From JBLNDG01 sp050261415 (GTDB taxonomy: Bacteria > Bacillota > Clostridia > Lutisporales > Lutisporaceae): a stretch of DNA of 6,994 bases. The notes below the pieces were generated by a model, which had not been told where the DNA came from, ran no database searches, and worked only from the letters and a program-made list of their open reading frames with translations. The DNA lies in the NCBI GenBank assembly GCA_050261415.1, contig JBLNDG010000021.1, forward strand, positions 1-6,994, written 5' to 3'. The translations under genes were made by a program, and so were the position numbers. Of the stretch, positions 1 to 6,283 are shown in pieces (position 1 is the stretch's first letter; every line of letters starts with the position of its first letter).

Positions 1-31
1 TAATGGGGTTTTGTCACTTCTATTATATCAC

Positions 32-56
32 AGGAAGGGGCTTCTTGGACTTTTTT
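32..56 (+). terminator. Weak terminator-like hairpin at left edge
   Basis: AGGAAG (32-37) can pair with CTTCTT (41-46) through six pairs, one of them G-T, closing a GGG loop. A six-T run follows at 51-56 after a four-base gap. This could end a plus-strand gene lying to the left of the window. The stem is short and the gap before the T run is longer than usual, so the call is tentative. No coding frame is convincing in the 31 bases before it. Confidence 0.28.
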
Positions 57-89
57 ATTGCCCAAAACTATTGATTTTTCAATGTTCAA

Positions 90-108
90 CGCACATTAAT
101 AATGTGCG
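90..108. repeat. Perfect 9-bp inverted repeat CGCACATTA-A-TAATGTGCG
   Basis: Two perfect nine-base arms flank a single central A. The GTGCGAA end of the right arm recurs in the neighbouring inverted repeat at 125-176. A short perfect palindrome of this kind is typical of a dimeric repressor operator, but no regulator gene lies next to it in the window. It sits about 100 bp upstream of the hydrolase promoter. The function is unknown. Confidence 0.55.
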
Positions 109-124
109 AAAGTTGATTTAAGGA

Positions 125-176
125 ATATATTTCGCACATCTTGAATTCAATGTAAAACGTTTAGTGCGAAATATAT
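125..176. repeat. 13-bp perfect inverted repeat with 26-nt spacer
   Basis: ATATATTTCGCAC (125-137) is the exact reverse complement of GTGCGAAATATAT (164-176). The 26-nt spacer contains a further ten-base perfect palindrome, TTGAATTCAA (141-150). Together with the repeat at 90-108 this gives four copies of a CGCAC/GTGCG core within about 80 bp. It could be a multi-site operator upstream of the hydrolase promoter, or the remnant of a small mobile element. No promoter or coding frame inside it is convincing. Confidence 0.55.
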
Positions 177-206
177 ATATGTTGCAAAAATTATAGTGTA
201 TAGTGT

Positions 207-235
207 TTGGAGCATACTGCTATTTTTGCTATAAT
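207..235 (+). promoter_or_regulatory. Vegetative (sigma-A type) promoter for the hydrolase gene
   Basis: A -35 element TTGGAG (207-212) and a perfect -10 TATAAT (230-235) are separated by exactly 17 nt. A TG one base before the -10 (227-228) makes it an extended -10. Transcription would begin near 242 and give a leader of roughly 47 nt. The inverted repeats at 90-176 lie just upstream, where an activator or upstream-binding repressor could act. This is the clearest promoter in the window. Confidence 0.8.
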
Positions 236-246
236 ATGATCGTTTG

Positions 247-278
247 GAAGGTTAGTGCTGCAAACACCTTCAAGGAGG
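247..278 (+). promoter_or_regulatory. Leader hairpin and Shine-Dalgarno site of the hydrolase gene
   Basis: GAAGGT (247-252) can pair with ACCTTC (266-271) around a 13-nt loop. The stem ends directly against the strong ribosome binding site AAGGAGG (272-278). Two ATG codons follow, at 284 and 289, in different frames. The first opens a frame that ends after five codons (ATG GAA TGC ATG CGT, then TGA at 299-301). The second, about ten bases from the site, opens the 300-codon hydrolase. The short upstream frame overlaps the hydrolase start, so the two would compete for ribosomes. Confidence 0.4.
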
Positions 279-288
279 TTATCATGGA

Positions 289-1191
289 ATGCATGCGTTG
301 ATTGTCATTCTGGCAATTGCAGTGATAATACCGGTTATTGGATTTTGCCTATCCAGCATCGTGATACACCCCAGGACCCGCACCTATGAAGATACTTGCC
401 GTTCAGAGTGCGAGAAAGGGAACATGAGCAAGGAGGCCTTTGACAGTCTGGAAAAGGAAGAGGTAAGGATACAATCCCCCTACGGATATGAGCTGTATGG
501 ATTGTTCTTTCCCAATGCTGCTTCAAAAAAGACTGCAATAATCTGCCATGGTATAACCTATACCATCTATGGTTCAGTCAAATATATGGATATGTTTCTG
601 AAGAGGGGTTACAATGTATTGATATATGACCACAGGAACCATGGAAAAAGCGGCGGCACCGATACAACCTTCGGATATTACGAGAAGTATGACCTCAGAG
701 CTTGCACAGATTGGGTATTTGAAAGGTTCGGTGAAAACTCCATAGTGGGAATACACGGTGAATCCATGGGTGCTGCTATTGCGCTTCAAAATTCCCTGAT
801 TGACCCGAGGGTATCCTTCTATATAGCTGACTGCCCGTTCTCGGACCTTGAGGAGCTCCTAAAGTACAGGCTCAAGATGGAATTCAAGCTTCCGTCCTTT
901 CCGGCAATGGATATGGTAAAGCTGTTTGTCCGGTTAAGGACCGGAATGAGGCTGTCGCAAGTATCCCCTATAAAAGATATCTCAGAGGTAAAAACTCCGG
1001 TTTTCTTTGTGCATGGAAGTGAGGATACTTATATTCCCCCTCAAATGAGTATTGATATGTACAATATAAAAAACGGAGTACGGAAGCTTTACCTTGCACC
1101 CAATGCAAAACATGCCCAATCCATTGCCATGAACCGGGAGGAATATGACAGGCTGGTAGGAGAATTCCTCAGGGAAATATGCTGTGATTAA
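289..1191 (+). CDS. Membrane-anchored alpha/beta hydrolase (YqkD-like)
   Basis: This is a 300-aa serine hydrolase of the alpha/beta fold. Residues 1-25 form a hydrophobic segment that should act as an uncleaved membrane anchor or signal. The catalytic domain follows: His-Gly at 87-88 in the oxyanion-hole region, YDHRNHGKSGG at 113-123, the nucleophile elbow G-E-S-M-G with Ser159, the acid at Asp246 in HGSEDTYIP, and His275 near the C-terminus. Length, anchor and several motifs (IYDHRNHGKSGG, IGIHGESMG-like, ADCPF) match my recollection of Bacillus YqkD, whose substrate is not known to me; an esterase, lipase or thioesterase role is possible. The gene stands alone behind its own promoter. Its TAA overlaps the stop of the convergent minus-strand fragment in a shared TTAA (1188-1191). 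It is the only intact gene on this strand. Family call is firm, substrate unknown. Confidence 0.9.
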   Translation: MHALIVILAIAVIIPVIGFCLSSIVIHPRTRTYEDTCRSECEKGNMSKEAFDSLEKEEVRIQSPYGYELYGLFFPNAASKKTAIICHGITYTIYGSVKYMDMFLKRGYNVLIYDHRNHGKSGGTDTTFGYYEKYDLRACTDWVFERFGENSIVGIHGESMGAAIALQNSLIDPRVSFYIADCPFSDLEELLKYRLKMEFKLPSFPAMDMVKLFVRLRTGMRLSQVSPIKDISEVKTPVFFVHGSEDTYIPPQMSIDMYNIKNGVRKLYLAPNAKHAQSIAMNREEYDRLVGEFLREICCD

Positions 1192-1559
1192 TGATACTGT
1201 GACCACACTACCCAACCGGCTTTGGTTTTTGCTATGAACAGCTGTCCTTGCGACATGCTGGCGCTTAACTCAGCCATTTTAGGAAAATATATCTGTGCAA
1301 TCCAGGTGTTCTGATATACTTTCTCAGGGCTGTTGGCTTTCACTATATCCTTCCAGCCGCCTTCAGACTGGGGTGCCAATTCCAAAGATTTTATTTCGTA
1401 TTCGGAATACTCCGGGTCCTTGTAGCGGACCTTTATGATATTGTCCATAAGCTTCATAAGGCTTTCTTTATCTTTAGCCTTCGCAGCCAGGACATCCCTG
1501 CTTGCAGGAGGATTGAACCCATTATCTATAATCTCGGCAGACACTTTTTCAAAAGGCAT
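1188..1559 (-). pseudogene. 5'-truncated remnant of a probably secreted protein, NTF2-like candidate
   Basis: The frame encodes 123 residues from an ATG at 1559, but no Shine-Dalgarno precedes that ATG and the first residues lie inside the end of the sigma-factor frame. There is no signal peptide or membrane segment. The readable part runs from about residue 6 to a tidy end (AGWVVWSQYH). Alternating charged and aromatic strands with a final tryptophan-rich strand resemble the small NTF2/cystatin-like domains (for example DUF4829) found at the end of clostridial proteins encoded beside ECF sigma factors. That family assignment is a guess. The simplest reading is that this is the C-terminal part of the next gene of the sigma operon, whose 5' part was lost in the deletion that also removed the end of the sigma factor. 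It could instead be a short cytosolic protein. Confidence 0.5.
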
Positions 1560-1948
1560 AAAGTTGTATTGAGCTCCCTGGCAATCTCTTCTGCAGTAAA
1601 GCCCTGGTAATACGTAAGTATTATCGCTTCCCTGTAAAGAAACGGCAGTAGTGCTATAGCTTCCAGAACATCCGTCTCCTCATACAGATCGCTGCCGGTA
1701 TCGGCAAAATTCTCAGTAAGCTCTGTTTCCGGATGCCTTATCTGCGTCCTCAGGACATTACGAGCCCGGTTGATAGTGCTCCGTATCAACCATGCCTTCA
1801 TTTCTCGAATTGTATTCAGGTTTTTGTAGGCTGATAAAAAGACCTCCTGACTTATATCCTCTGCCAGGTGTTTGTCATTCGTATACAGGTATCCAAGCCG
1901 GTAAACCATTGCTCCGTACTGCTTTATTACTTCATCGATATCCTTCAC
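1526..1948 (-). pseudogene. ECF-type RNA polymerase sigma factor, truncated in region 4
   Basis: A GTG start at 1948 is chosen because GAGGAGGAG (1956-1964) lies seven bases before it; the frame is open further upstream to 2011 but without a ribosome site. The 140-residue product has a good region 2 (QYGAMVYRLGYLY, then EDISQEVFLSAYKN and MKAWLIRSTINRARN) and the first part of region 4 (ALLPFLYREAIILTYYQGF, then TAEEIARELNTT). At that point homology stops: the expected recognition helix of the helix-turn-helix is replaced by LCLLKKCLPRL and a stop. Family members are usually 160-190 residues. Without this helix the protein should not recognise a -35 element. The next gene fragment overlaps in another frame, which fits a deletion joining the two genes near 1550-1562. 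A candidate self-regulated promoter lies just upstream. Confidence 0.8.
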
Positions 1949-1973
1949 ATCATATCTCCTCCTCAATAATAAA

Positions 1974-2000
1974 GACACCGGAGACCAATAAAGTGTTGCA
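1974..2000 (-). promoter_or_regulatory. Candidate ECF-type promoter upstream of the sigma gene
   Basis: On the minus strand TGCAACA (2000-1994), holding the AAC core common in ECF -35 elements, is followed 15 nt later by GTGTC (1978-1974), a plausible GTC-type -10. Transcription would start a few bases before the ribosome site at 1956-1964, giving a very short leader. ECF sigma genes often transcribe themselves from such sites. The element lies in the only sizeable gap (about 75 bp) in the minus-strand block between 1188 and 5420, which supports a separate promoter here. No alignment of targets was possible. Confidence 0.4.
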
Positions 2001-2023
2001 TTTTTGTTCAAAAAAATTGTATT

Positions 2024-3197
2024 TTATTCAAACCGCACAAGTTTAACTCCTACTGCAAAGAAAACAGCGCCCATCCCAAGAAGCACAGCAGCAGGCAGTA
2101 TTGCAGCTTCAAAACCCTGCCCATAGCTTGCTATCCTTTCCATGCCCTGCATTGCCCATTTCTGGGGCGTAAGATTCGCCATGAACAGGATCACCTTTGA
2201 ATTAACTATGTCAAGGGGCCACATGCATCCGCCCAACATGGCCGTACTGGTCAGCACAACCGGAGTTACAGCAGAAAGCTGTGAAAAGCTCTTAACCAGA
2301 CCGGACAGCATAAGTCCCAGATAGGTTACTGCAAATACAAAGGCTGCTGCAACAGTTAATATGCCTGCCGTACTTGATCCCCAATCTATACCGAAGAGAT
2401 ATTTACCTGCTATGATAAGCACCCCAAACTGTATGGCACCTTCGAGATAAGCCACGATCATGCTCCCCCCCAAGGATTGATGCTCCTGATACAGGGGATA
2501 CCAGCATTCTCTGCCAGGTTTTATACTGCTTGTCGTTCAGTATTGTTCCAATGCCGAATACCATTGCATACATTGAGAAAAAAATCGAGAAACCTATCGT
2601 TGTATGCTTCATGCTGTCATAATCTTTTCCGTTTCCTGTATCCAGTGTAGCTTTTGTTATTTCTACAGGCCTTTTATAGTTCCATGACTCCATCACCTTG
2701 GCATAGGCTTTATCCTTGATCCCATTCCTGTCAATATTTGCAGCATGGGAGCTGATAAAATCCGCGGTAATAGTTGATATCCTCACACTTCCCATCATTC
2801 TGGACGCTGTACTTGAAACCAGTTTTTGGAGTGTGACAATCTCCATCTGGTCCTTGATTTTTATTATCCCTATGGAAGCCTGCTCTCCGCCTTCTATCTC
2901 CTGCTCAAAGCCTTTATCAATGACAAGGGCGGTTAAAGTATCTCCCGATTCTACAGACTTCACTGCGTTCTTATAATCAGACCTTTCATACTGGAAGTTA
3001 TCATATTTCATTATTTCATCTACCAACATACCTGAATACCGGCTTTGATCTTCGTCCACAATTAGAACGGTGGGTCTGTACTGATCCATAGACATTCCGA
3101 ATACGAAGGTAAGGCCCAAAGCCATTGCCGTCATAAGCAGGAATACCATATAATCATCACGCAGCCTTAATAGTCTTAGTTTGATTATACTTAACAT
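2024..3197 (-). pseudogene. ABC-2 type permease, second subunit, frameshifted in a G7 run
   Basis: Start is the ATG at 3197 (product begins MLSIIKLRLLRLRDDY), preceded by a G-rich ribosome site; the open frame reaching 3245 has no better start. The first frame has the N-terminal cytosolic stretch, a membrane helix (about residues 17-35), a large external domain and the start of the C-terminal helices, up to MLVSPVSGASILGG. It then runs into nonsense and stops. The missing part continues one frame over (SMIVAYLEGAIQFG) to the stop at 2024, with the family motif MLGGCMWPLD before the last helices. The switch lies at seven Gs (2465-2471 on the plus strand); six would restore one 390-residue protein, the normal length for this family. 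It overlaps the end of the preceding permease by 41 bp. It would have formed the membrane channel with permease 1 and the ATPase. Closest described arrangement: LnrN/YfiN-like. Confidence 0.85.
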
Positions 3198-4446
3198 ATT
3201 TATCCCCACCCCTCCCATTAAAAATATAGACCGCCAATACAACAAATACAGCCCCCAGGATTATCAGCGAAGCCAAATAATGTGCAATTTTCTCAATGTC
3301 GTACCCCATCATCACACTTAGGTATGACTTCAAGGAGATTCCATTCAAAGAAAGCACGCTGAATTTGCGCATAAAAGAGGGCATAATATCCACCGGAAAA
3401 AAGCTTCCCCCCAGTAGTGCCATCGTCTGTATAACATCCGTTTCAAATACGTTTGCCATCTTATCATTATCAGCCTTGTAAGTTGCTGCCGCAATCACCG
3501 TACCAATACCCGCTATTGCAAAAGCAGAGCATAGGCTCGTTAATGCAACCAAACCGGTATTACCCCAATTTACCTTCAGTATAATGGTGGAGTAAGCCGT
3601 CATAACCGCAACCTGCAACAGCACGAGTATGAATATTGTAAAAAACTTGCCTGCAAGTATTACTGCTCTGGGGGTTCCGGCAATTACCATTCTTTGAAAA
3701 GTAATGTTCTGCTTCTCCTCCAGCAGTGTTCTTCCCCCCTGCGCAGCAGCAAACAGAATGAACATCGCCATTATAGCTGCTGCATAATAATCAAAGCTGG
3801 ATATGGGTCTTTTACCCTGCACCGACATCATACTCCATTGCTGTCTCCAGCAATACATTTTTCCCTATAACTATTGAAGATATTGTATCTGAAAAGGCTT
3901 CCATCATATATTGTACAACTGTGCTGCCCGTATATTGGTCAGGATGCCCTATAACCCTTATATCCACTTTATTGCGGAATGGAGTCAGCAGGTTGATGTA
4001 CATATCATAAACAAAGTTTTCCGGGAGTACTATTACGGCAGAAACTGCCTGTTCCTTAAGCAGCCTGTTTGCAGTTTCCCCGCTTTCCTGTAATCAATTA
4101 CCTTACTAATATCTTCATCCCTCAGGAATTCTTCAAAAAAGATTTTTTCTATGTCAAAGTCCTCTGCTCCAGCCTTTAGCTTCTCCAGAGATTTTTCATC
4201 GATACTCTGCTTGAAAAGGCCGCTCTCCATAGTATTAATAAATGCTTTATAATCCGTATCCTTGTCATACATCTTAACAACGGCAACCCTTATCCTCTCA
4301 GTACCTCCGCCTGTTGTAAAAACGCCTTTCAGGGCAAAGCTCAGAATAGTAGTCAATATCACAGGCATAAGCATGGAAATGGCTAAGGCTTTTCTGTCGC
4401 TGAGCAAGATTTTTAGATCCTTCCTGATAATATTGAATAATCTCAT
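3157..4446 (-). pseudogene. ABC-2 type permease, first subunit, with two frameshifts
   Basis: Start is the ATG at 4446 (MRLFNIIRKDLKILLSD), seven bases after AAGGAG; the ATG at 4452 sits almost on the ribosome site. The product is read in three pieces. Piece one runs to ISKVIDYRKAG. The frame is lost at a G4 run (4078-4081), where a fifth G would let it continue GETANRLLKEQA and on through MYINLLTPFRN to MEYDVGAG. A second change at a G3 run (3815-3817), where two Gs would do, joins KRPISSFDYYAAAIMAMF and the rest. The two changes cancel, giving 429 residues. The N-terminal helix is near residues 20-42, a large external domain follows, then five or six helices including LLGGSFFPVDIMP, a conserved ABC-2 signature. 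The ATPase stop codon overlaps its ribosome site, showing translational coupling. Closest described arrangement: LnrM/YfiM-like. Confidence 0.85.
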
Positions 4447-4457
4447 AACCATTCTCC

Positions 4458-4922
4458 TTAATCCCTCAAAGCCCTTCCCGTAAGATGCAGGAATACCGCT
4501 TCAAGATCAGGCCTGTTCACATCAATGGATATAATACGCCTTCCTGTCTCATTCACCCGGGAAATAATATCTGCAAACGCCAAATCCACATTCTCCCCGG
4601 ATACCACGACATTACCGTCAACAATCTCGGCATTCCTGATACCCTTTATCTTTTTGACGCTTTCAAGGAGCTCATTATTTACCTTGTCAAGCTTCCTTCT
4701 CAGTGCCCCGGGTTCCTTGATAATGCTCTTTCCCTTGAATAAAATATCCCCTCCGGTAGGATGAAAAAGTGTTGATATCATGGAAATGGCAGTGGACTTG
4801 CCTGCCCCATTGGGCCCCAGCAAGCCGAATATCTCGCCTCCCCGGACCTCAAAACTTATACCGTCCACTGCCCTGACATTATTAAAGTTTTTATACAGGT
4901 TTTCTACCTTCAGAAATTCCAT
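4458..4922 (-). pseudogene. ABC transporter ATPase with central deletion
   Basis: Start is the ATG at 4922 (MEFLKVENLYKNF), with AGGTGAG four bases before it and two bases after the upstream stop; a GTG at 4931 is possible but has no ribosome site. The N-terminal third is canonical, with Walker A GPNGAGKST (coordinates about 4791-4817). The reading goes from GALRRKL straight to NNELLESVKKIKG and on to the C-terminal tail PDLEAVFLHLTGRALRD, typical of drug and antibiotic exporters (DrrA/LnrL type). About 150 residues are missing without loss of frame: Q-loop, LSGGQ signature, Walker B, D-loop and H-switch. The product has 154 residues against about 300-330 for the family. It might bind nucleotide but should not hydrolyse it or drive export. 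The junction lies near 4679-4694. The stop overlaps the ribosome site of the downstream permease. Confidence 0.9.
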
Positions 4923-4923
4923 A

Positions 4924-5420
4924 TCACTCACCTACTTGGCCCTTCTTTCCAAACATCTCTTCAAACATAAAGGGTATACCTTCTTCAACATCGCCGGGTT
5001 TTAAAGTATTTCCTTCCGTCAGCACCGGAAACTCAAAGCTCTGTTTCTTGTTTATATCCCAGTTCTTGATATCAAGCCTGTCATATTGCCGGGCTTCACA
5101 TTTTCAAGCTTGGCTGTTACCTGCACCGTTTCATTTACTATATAACCGTCCACATCTACAAAAACATCATACTTAAAGCTTTCTACCCTATACAGGTCCA
5201 TATTCCCGTTAATATCTGCAAAAAACTTCTCAAAGGTTGTATCCTTCATTTCCTTTATGTTATTCCTGATATATTTTTCATAATACTCCTTGAGCTTTTC
5301 ATCTTTGGACAGCACATCGGAGCATTTCTTCATCAGTTCCTTTATCTGCTCATTATTCAAAACTATGGTGTATTGGGTGGTCTTAACCTCACCGTCAGGA
5401 GTAGTTAATATTATACTATT
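4924..5420 (-). pseudogene. Unrecognised protein remnant, 5' end lost and frameshifted
   Basis: I do not recognise this family. The frame opens after a TAG at 5421-5423 with no credible start or ribosome site; a TTG at 5360 is the first possible initiator and is not preceded by a Shine-Dalgarno. The sequence reads SIILTTPDGEVKTTQYTIVL, then a lysine/glutamate-rich helical stretch (KELMKKCSDVLSKDEKLKEY) and paired strands (FKYDVFVDVDGYIVNET). Near 5088-5094 one base is missing in a CCCGG stretch. The reading then continues in another frame as QYDRLDIKNWDINKKQSFEF to a stop at 4924-4926, two bases before the ATPase start. Mended, the piece has about 165 residues. Its strand-rich, charged character suggests the C-terminal part of a secreted or lipid-anchored protein, but no signal peptide or lipobox is visible. 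Coupling to the ATPase suggests an accessory part of the exporter. Confidence 0.6.
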
Positions 5421-5497
5421 CTACACATAGGCTGCATACTTTTCTTGTATCTATAATCACATATTGAGCTTTCTCCTTATGACTTTTTGCACAAATT

Positions 5498-5524
5498 AAA
5501 AAAGGCTTCTATTGAAGCACTTTA
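5498..5524 (-). terminator. Rho-independent terminator after the two-component genes
   Basis: On the minus strand GCTTC pairs with GAAGC around an AATA loop. An outer AAAG/TTTT helix extends it after one mismatch, and a six-T run follows. It lies about 110 bp beyond the response regulator stop. It separates the intact kinase-regulator operon from the broken exporter block, so the exporter would have needed its own promoter between here and 5420. Confidence 0.6.
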
Positions 5525-5531
5525 ACAGTTA

Positions 5532-5630
5532 CGGATAACACGGAACACACGGATTTTTCACGAAGTGACACGGCTTGTTTTTCTTCTTTTCCGTGTATTC
5601 AGTGCTTTTCGGTGTCTTCAGTGTTACCCG
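5532..5630. repeat. Large imperfect inverted repeat with CCGTGT/ACACGG units
   Basis: Two arms of about 40 nt (5532-5573 and 5591-5630) are imperfect reverse complements around a loop of about 17 nt. Both begin CGG-TAACAC-GAA and end ACACGG when read outward-in. Within them CACGG or its complement recurs at short intervals, with looser AGTGT/CGGTGT variants. The element fills most of the space between the response regulator stop (5636) and the terminator, so it lies in the 3' untranslated part of that transcript. It could be a small dispersed repeat (MITE or REP-like) or a stabilising RNA hairpin. There is no open frame in it. The remainder of the 5421-5635 gap holds the terminator and a ribosome-site-like AAGGAGA near 5475. 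Confidence 0.55.
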
Positions 5631-5635
5631 CTTTC

Positions 5636-6283
5636 TTATAAATCGTTCTTGATGCTGAATACAGCCAGCTGGGTGCGGTCCCGCAAATCCAGCTTTAAAA
5701 GCACCCTTGTTATATGGTTTTTCACCGTCCCCTCACTGAGGAAGAGGGCATCGGCTATCTCTTTATTATTCCTGCCTTCTGCCACAAGGCGGCAGATCTC
5801 TATCTCCCGCTCCGTCAGCTGCCCGACTCTCGGATCAAGCTGCTTTTCCAGCTTTCCCTTAGCCATCTCGGAAAACTTGTCAATCACCTTAACTGCAACC
5901 TCCGAATGTATGAGGGCACCGCCGTTATACACCGTACGGACAGCCTTTGCAATCTCCTGGGGAGGTGCATCCTTCAGCAGGTAACCCGATGAACCGTTTT
6001 TCAACGCCTCATAAATATATTCATCATCGTTGAAGGTAGTTAACACGATCACCTTCACCTCAGGGAAATCCCTTTTAATAAGCCTTGTAGCTTCCACGCC
6101 GTCAAGCTCAGGCATTTTTATATCCATAAGCACAACATCAGGCCTGTTCCACTTGCAGAGCTCGCAGGCTTTTCTGCCGTTATTCGCACTACCAGAAATA
6201 TTTATGTCCGCTTCTTTCCCAAGTATCATTTTCAGGCCTTCCACCAATATATCCTGGTCATCAACAATCAATACGTTTATCAT
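5636..6283 (-). CDS. Response regulator, NarL/LuxR family
   Basis: This is a full-length 215-aa two-component regulator. The receiver domain (about 1-120) has the acidic pair Asp8-Asp9, phospho-acceptor Asp54 (VLMDIKMPELDG), the Thr82/Thr83 switch and Lys104 (LLKDAPP). A linker leads to a LuxR-type helix-turn-helix (about 153-215: LTEREIEICRLVAEGRNNKE, then LFLSEGTVKNHITRVLLKL). The ATG at 6283 is preceded by GGAGGG. The kinase gene overlaps its start by 23 bp, so the two are translationally coupled partners. The kinase should phosphorylate Asp54, and the dimer should then bind a promoter. By analogy with LnrK, LiaR and YfiK-type regulators the target would be the adjacent exporter operon, which is decayed here. 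All key residues are present; nothing suggests loss of function. Confidence 0.93.
   Translation of the reverse strand: MINVLIVDDQDILVEGLKMILGKEADINISGSANNGRKACELCKWNRPDVVLMDIKMPELDGVEATRLIKRDFPEVKVIVLTTFNDDEYIYEALKNGSSGYLLKDAPPQEIAKAVRTVYNGGALIHSEVAVKVIDKFSEMAKGKLEKQLDPRVGQLTEREIEICRLVAEGRNNKEIADALFLSEGTVKNHITRVLLKLDLRDRTQLAVFSIKNDL

Noticed and set aside
1212..1230. AACC/GGTT hairpin followed by five Ts as a terminator for the hydrolase gene
   Set aside because: The stem has only four pairs and lies inside the opposing gene fragment; too weak to support.
1188..1948. Sigma factor with a C-terminal NTF2-like domain (ECF41-like fusion)
   Set aside because: The two parts are in different frames and region 4 is incomplete, so this is not an intact fusion; a deletion between two genes explains it better.
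3815..4081. Programmed ribosomal frameshifting in permease 1
   Set aside because: Two opposite shifts in one gene without canonical slippery heptamers, in an operon full of other lesions, fit mutation or read error better.
4485..5004. Plus-strand open frames opposite the ATPase
   Set aside because: They are antisense shadows of a gene with clear ABC motifs, with no ribosome sites or recognisable domains.
5416..5460. A 14-codon minus-strand frame from GTG at 5460 with an AAGGAGA upstream, as a small peptide gene
   Set aside because: The distance from the ribosome site to the GTG is about 12 nt, the peptide shows no recognisable feature, and it may simply be the debris of the start of the broken gene downstream.
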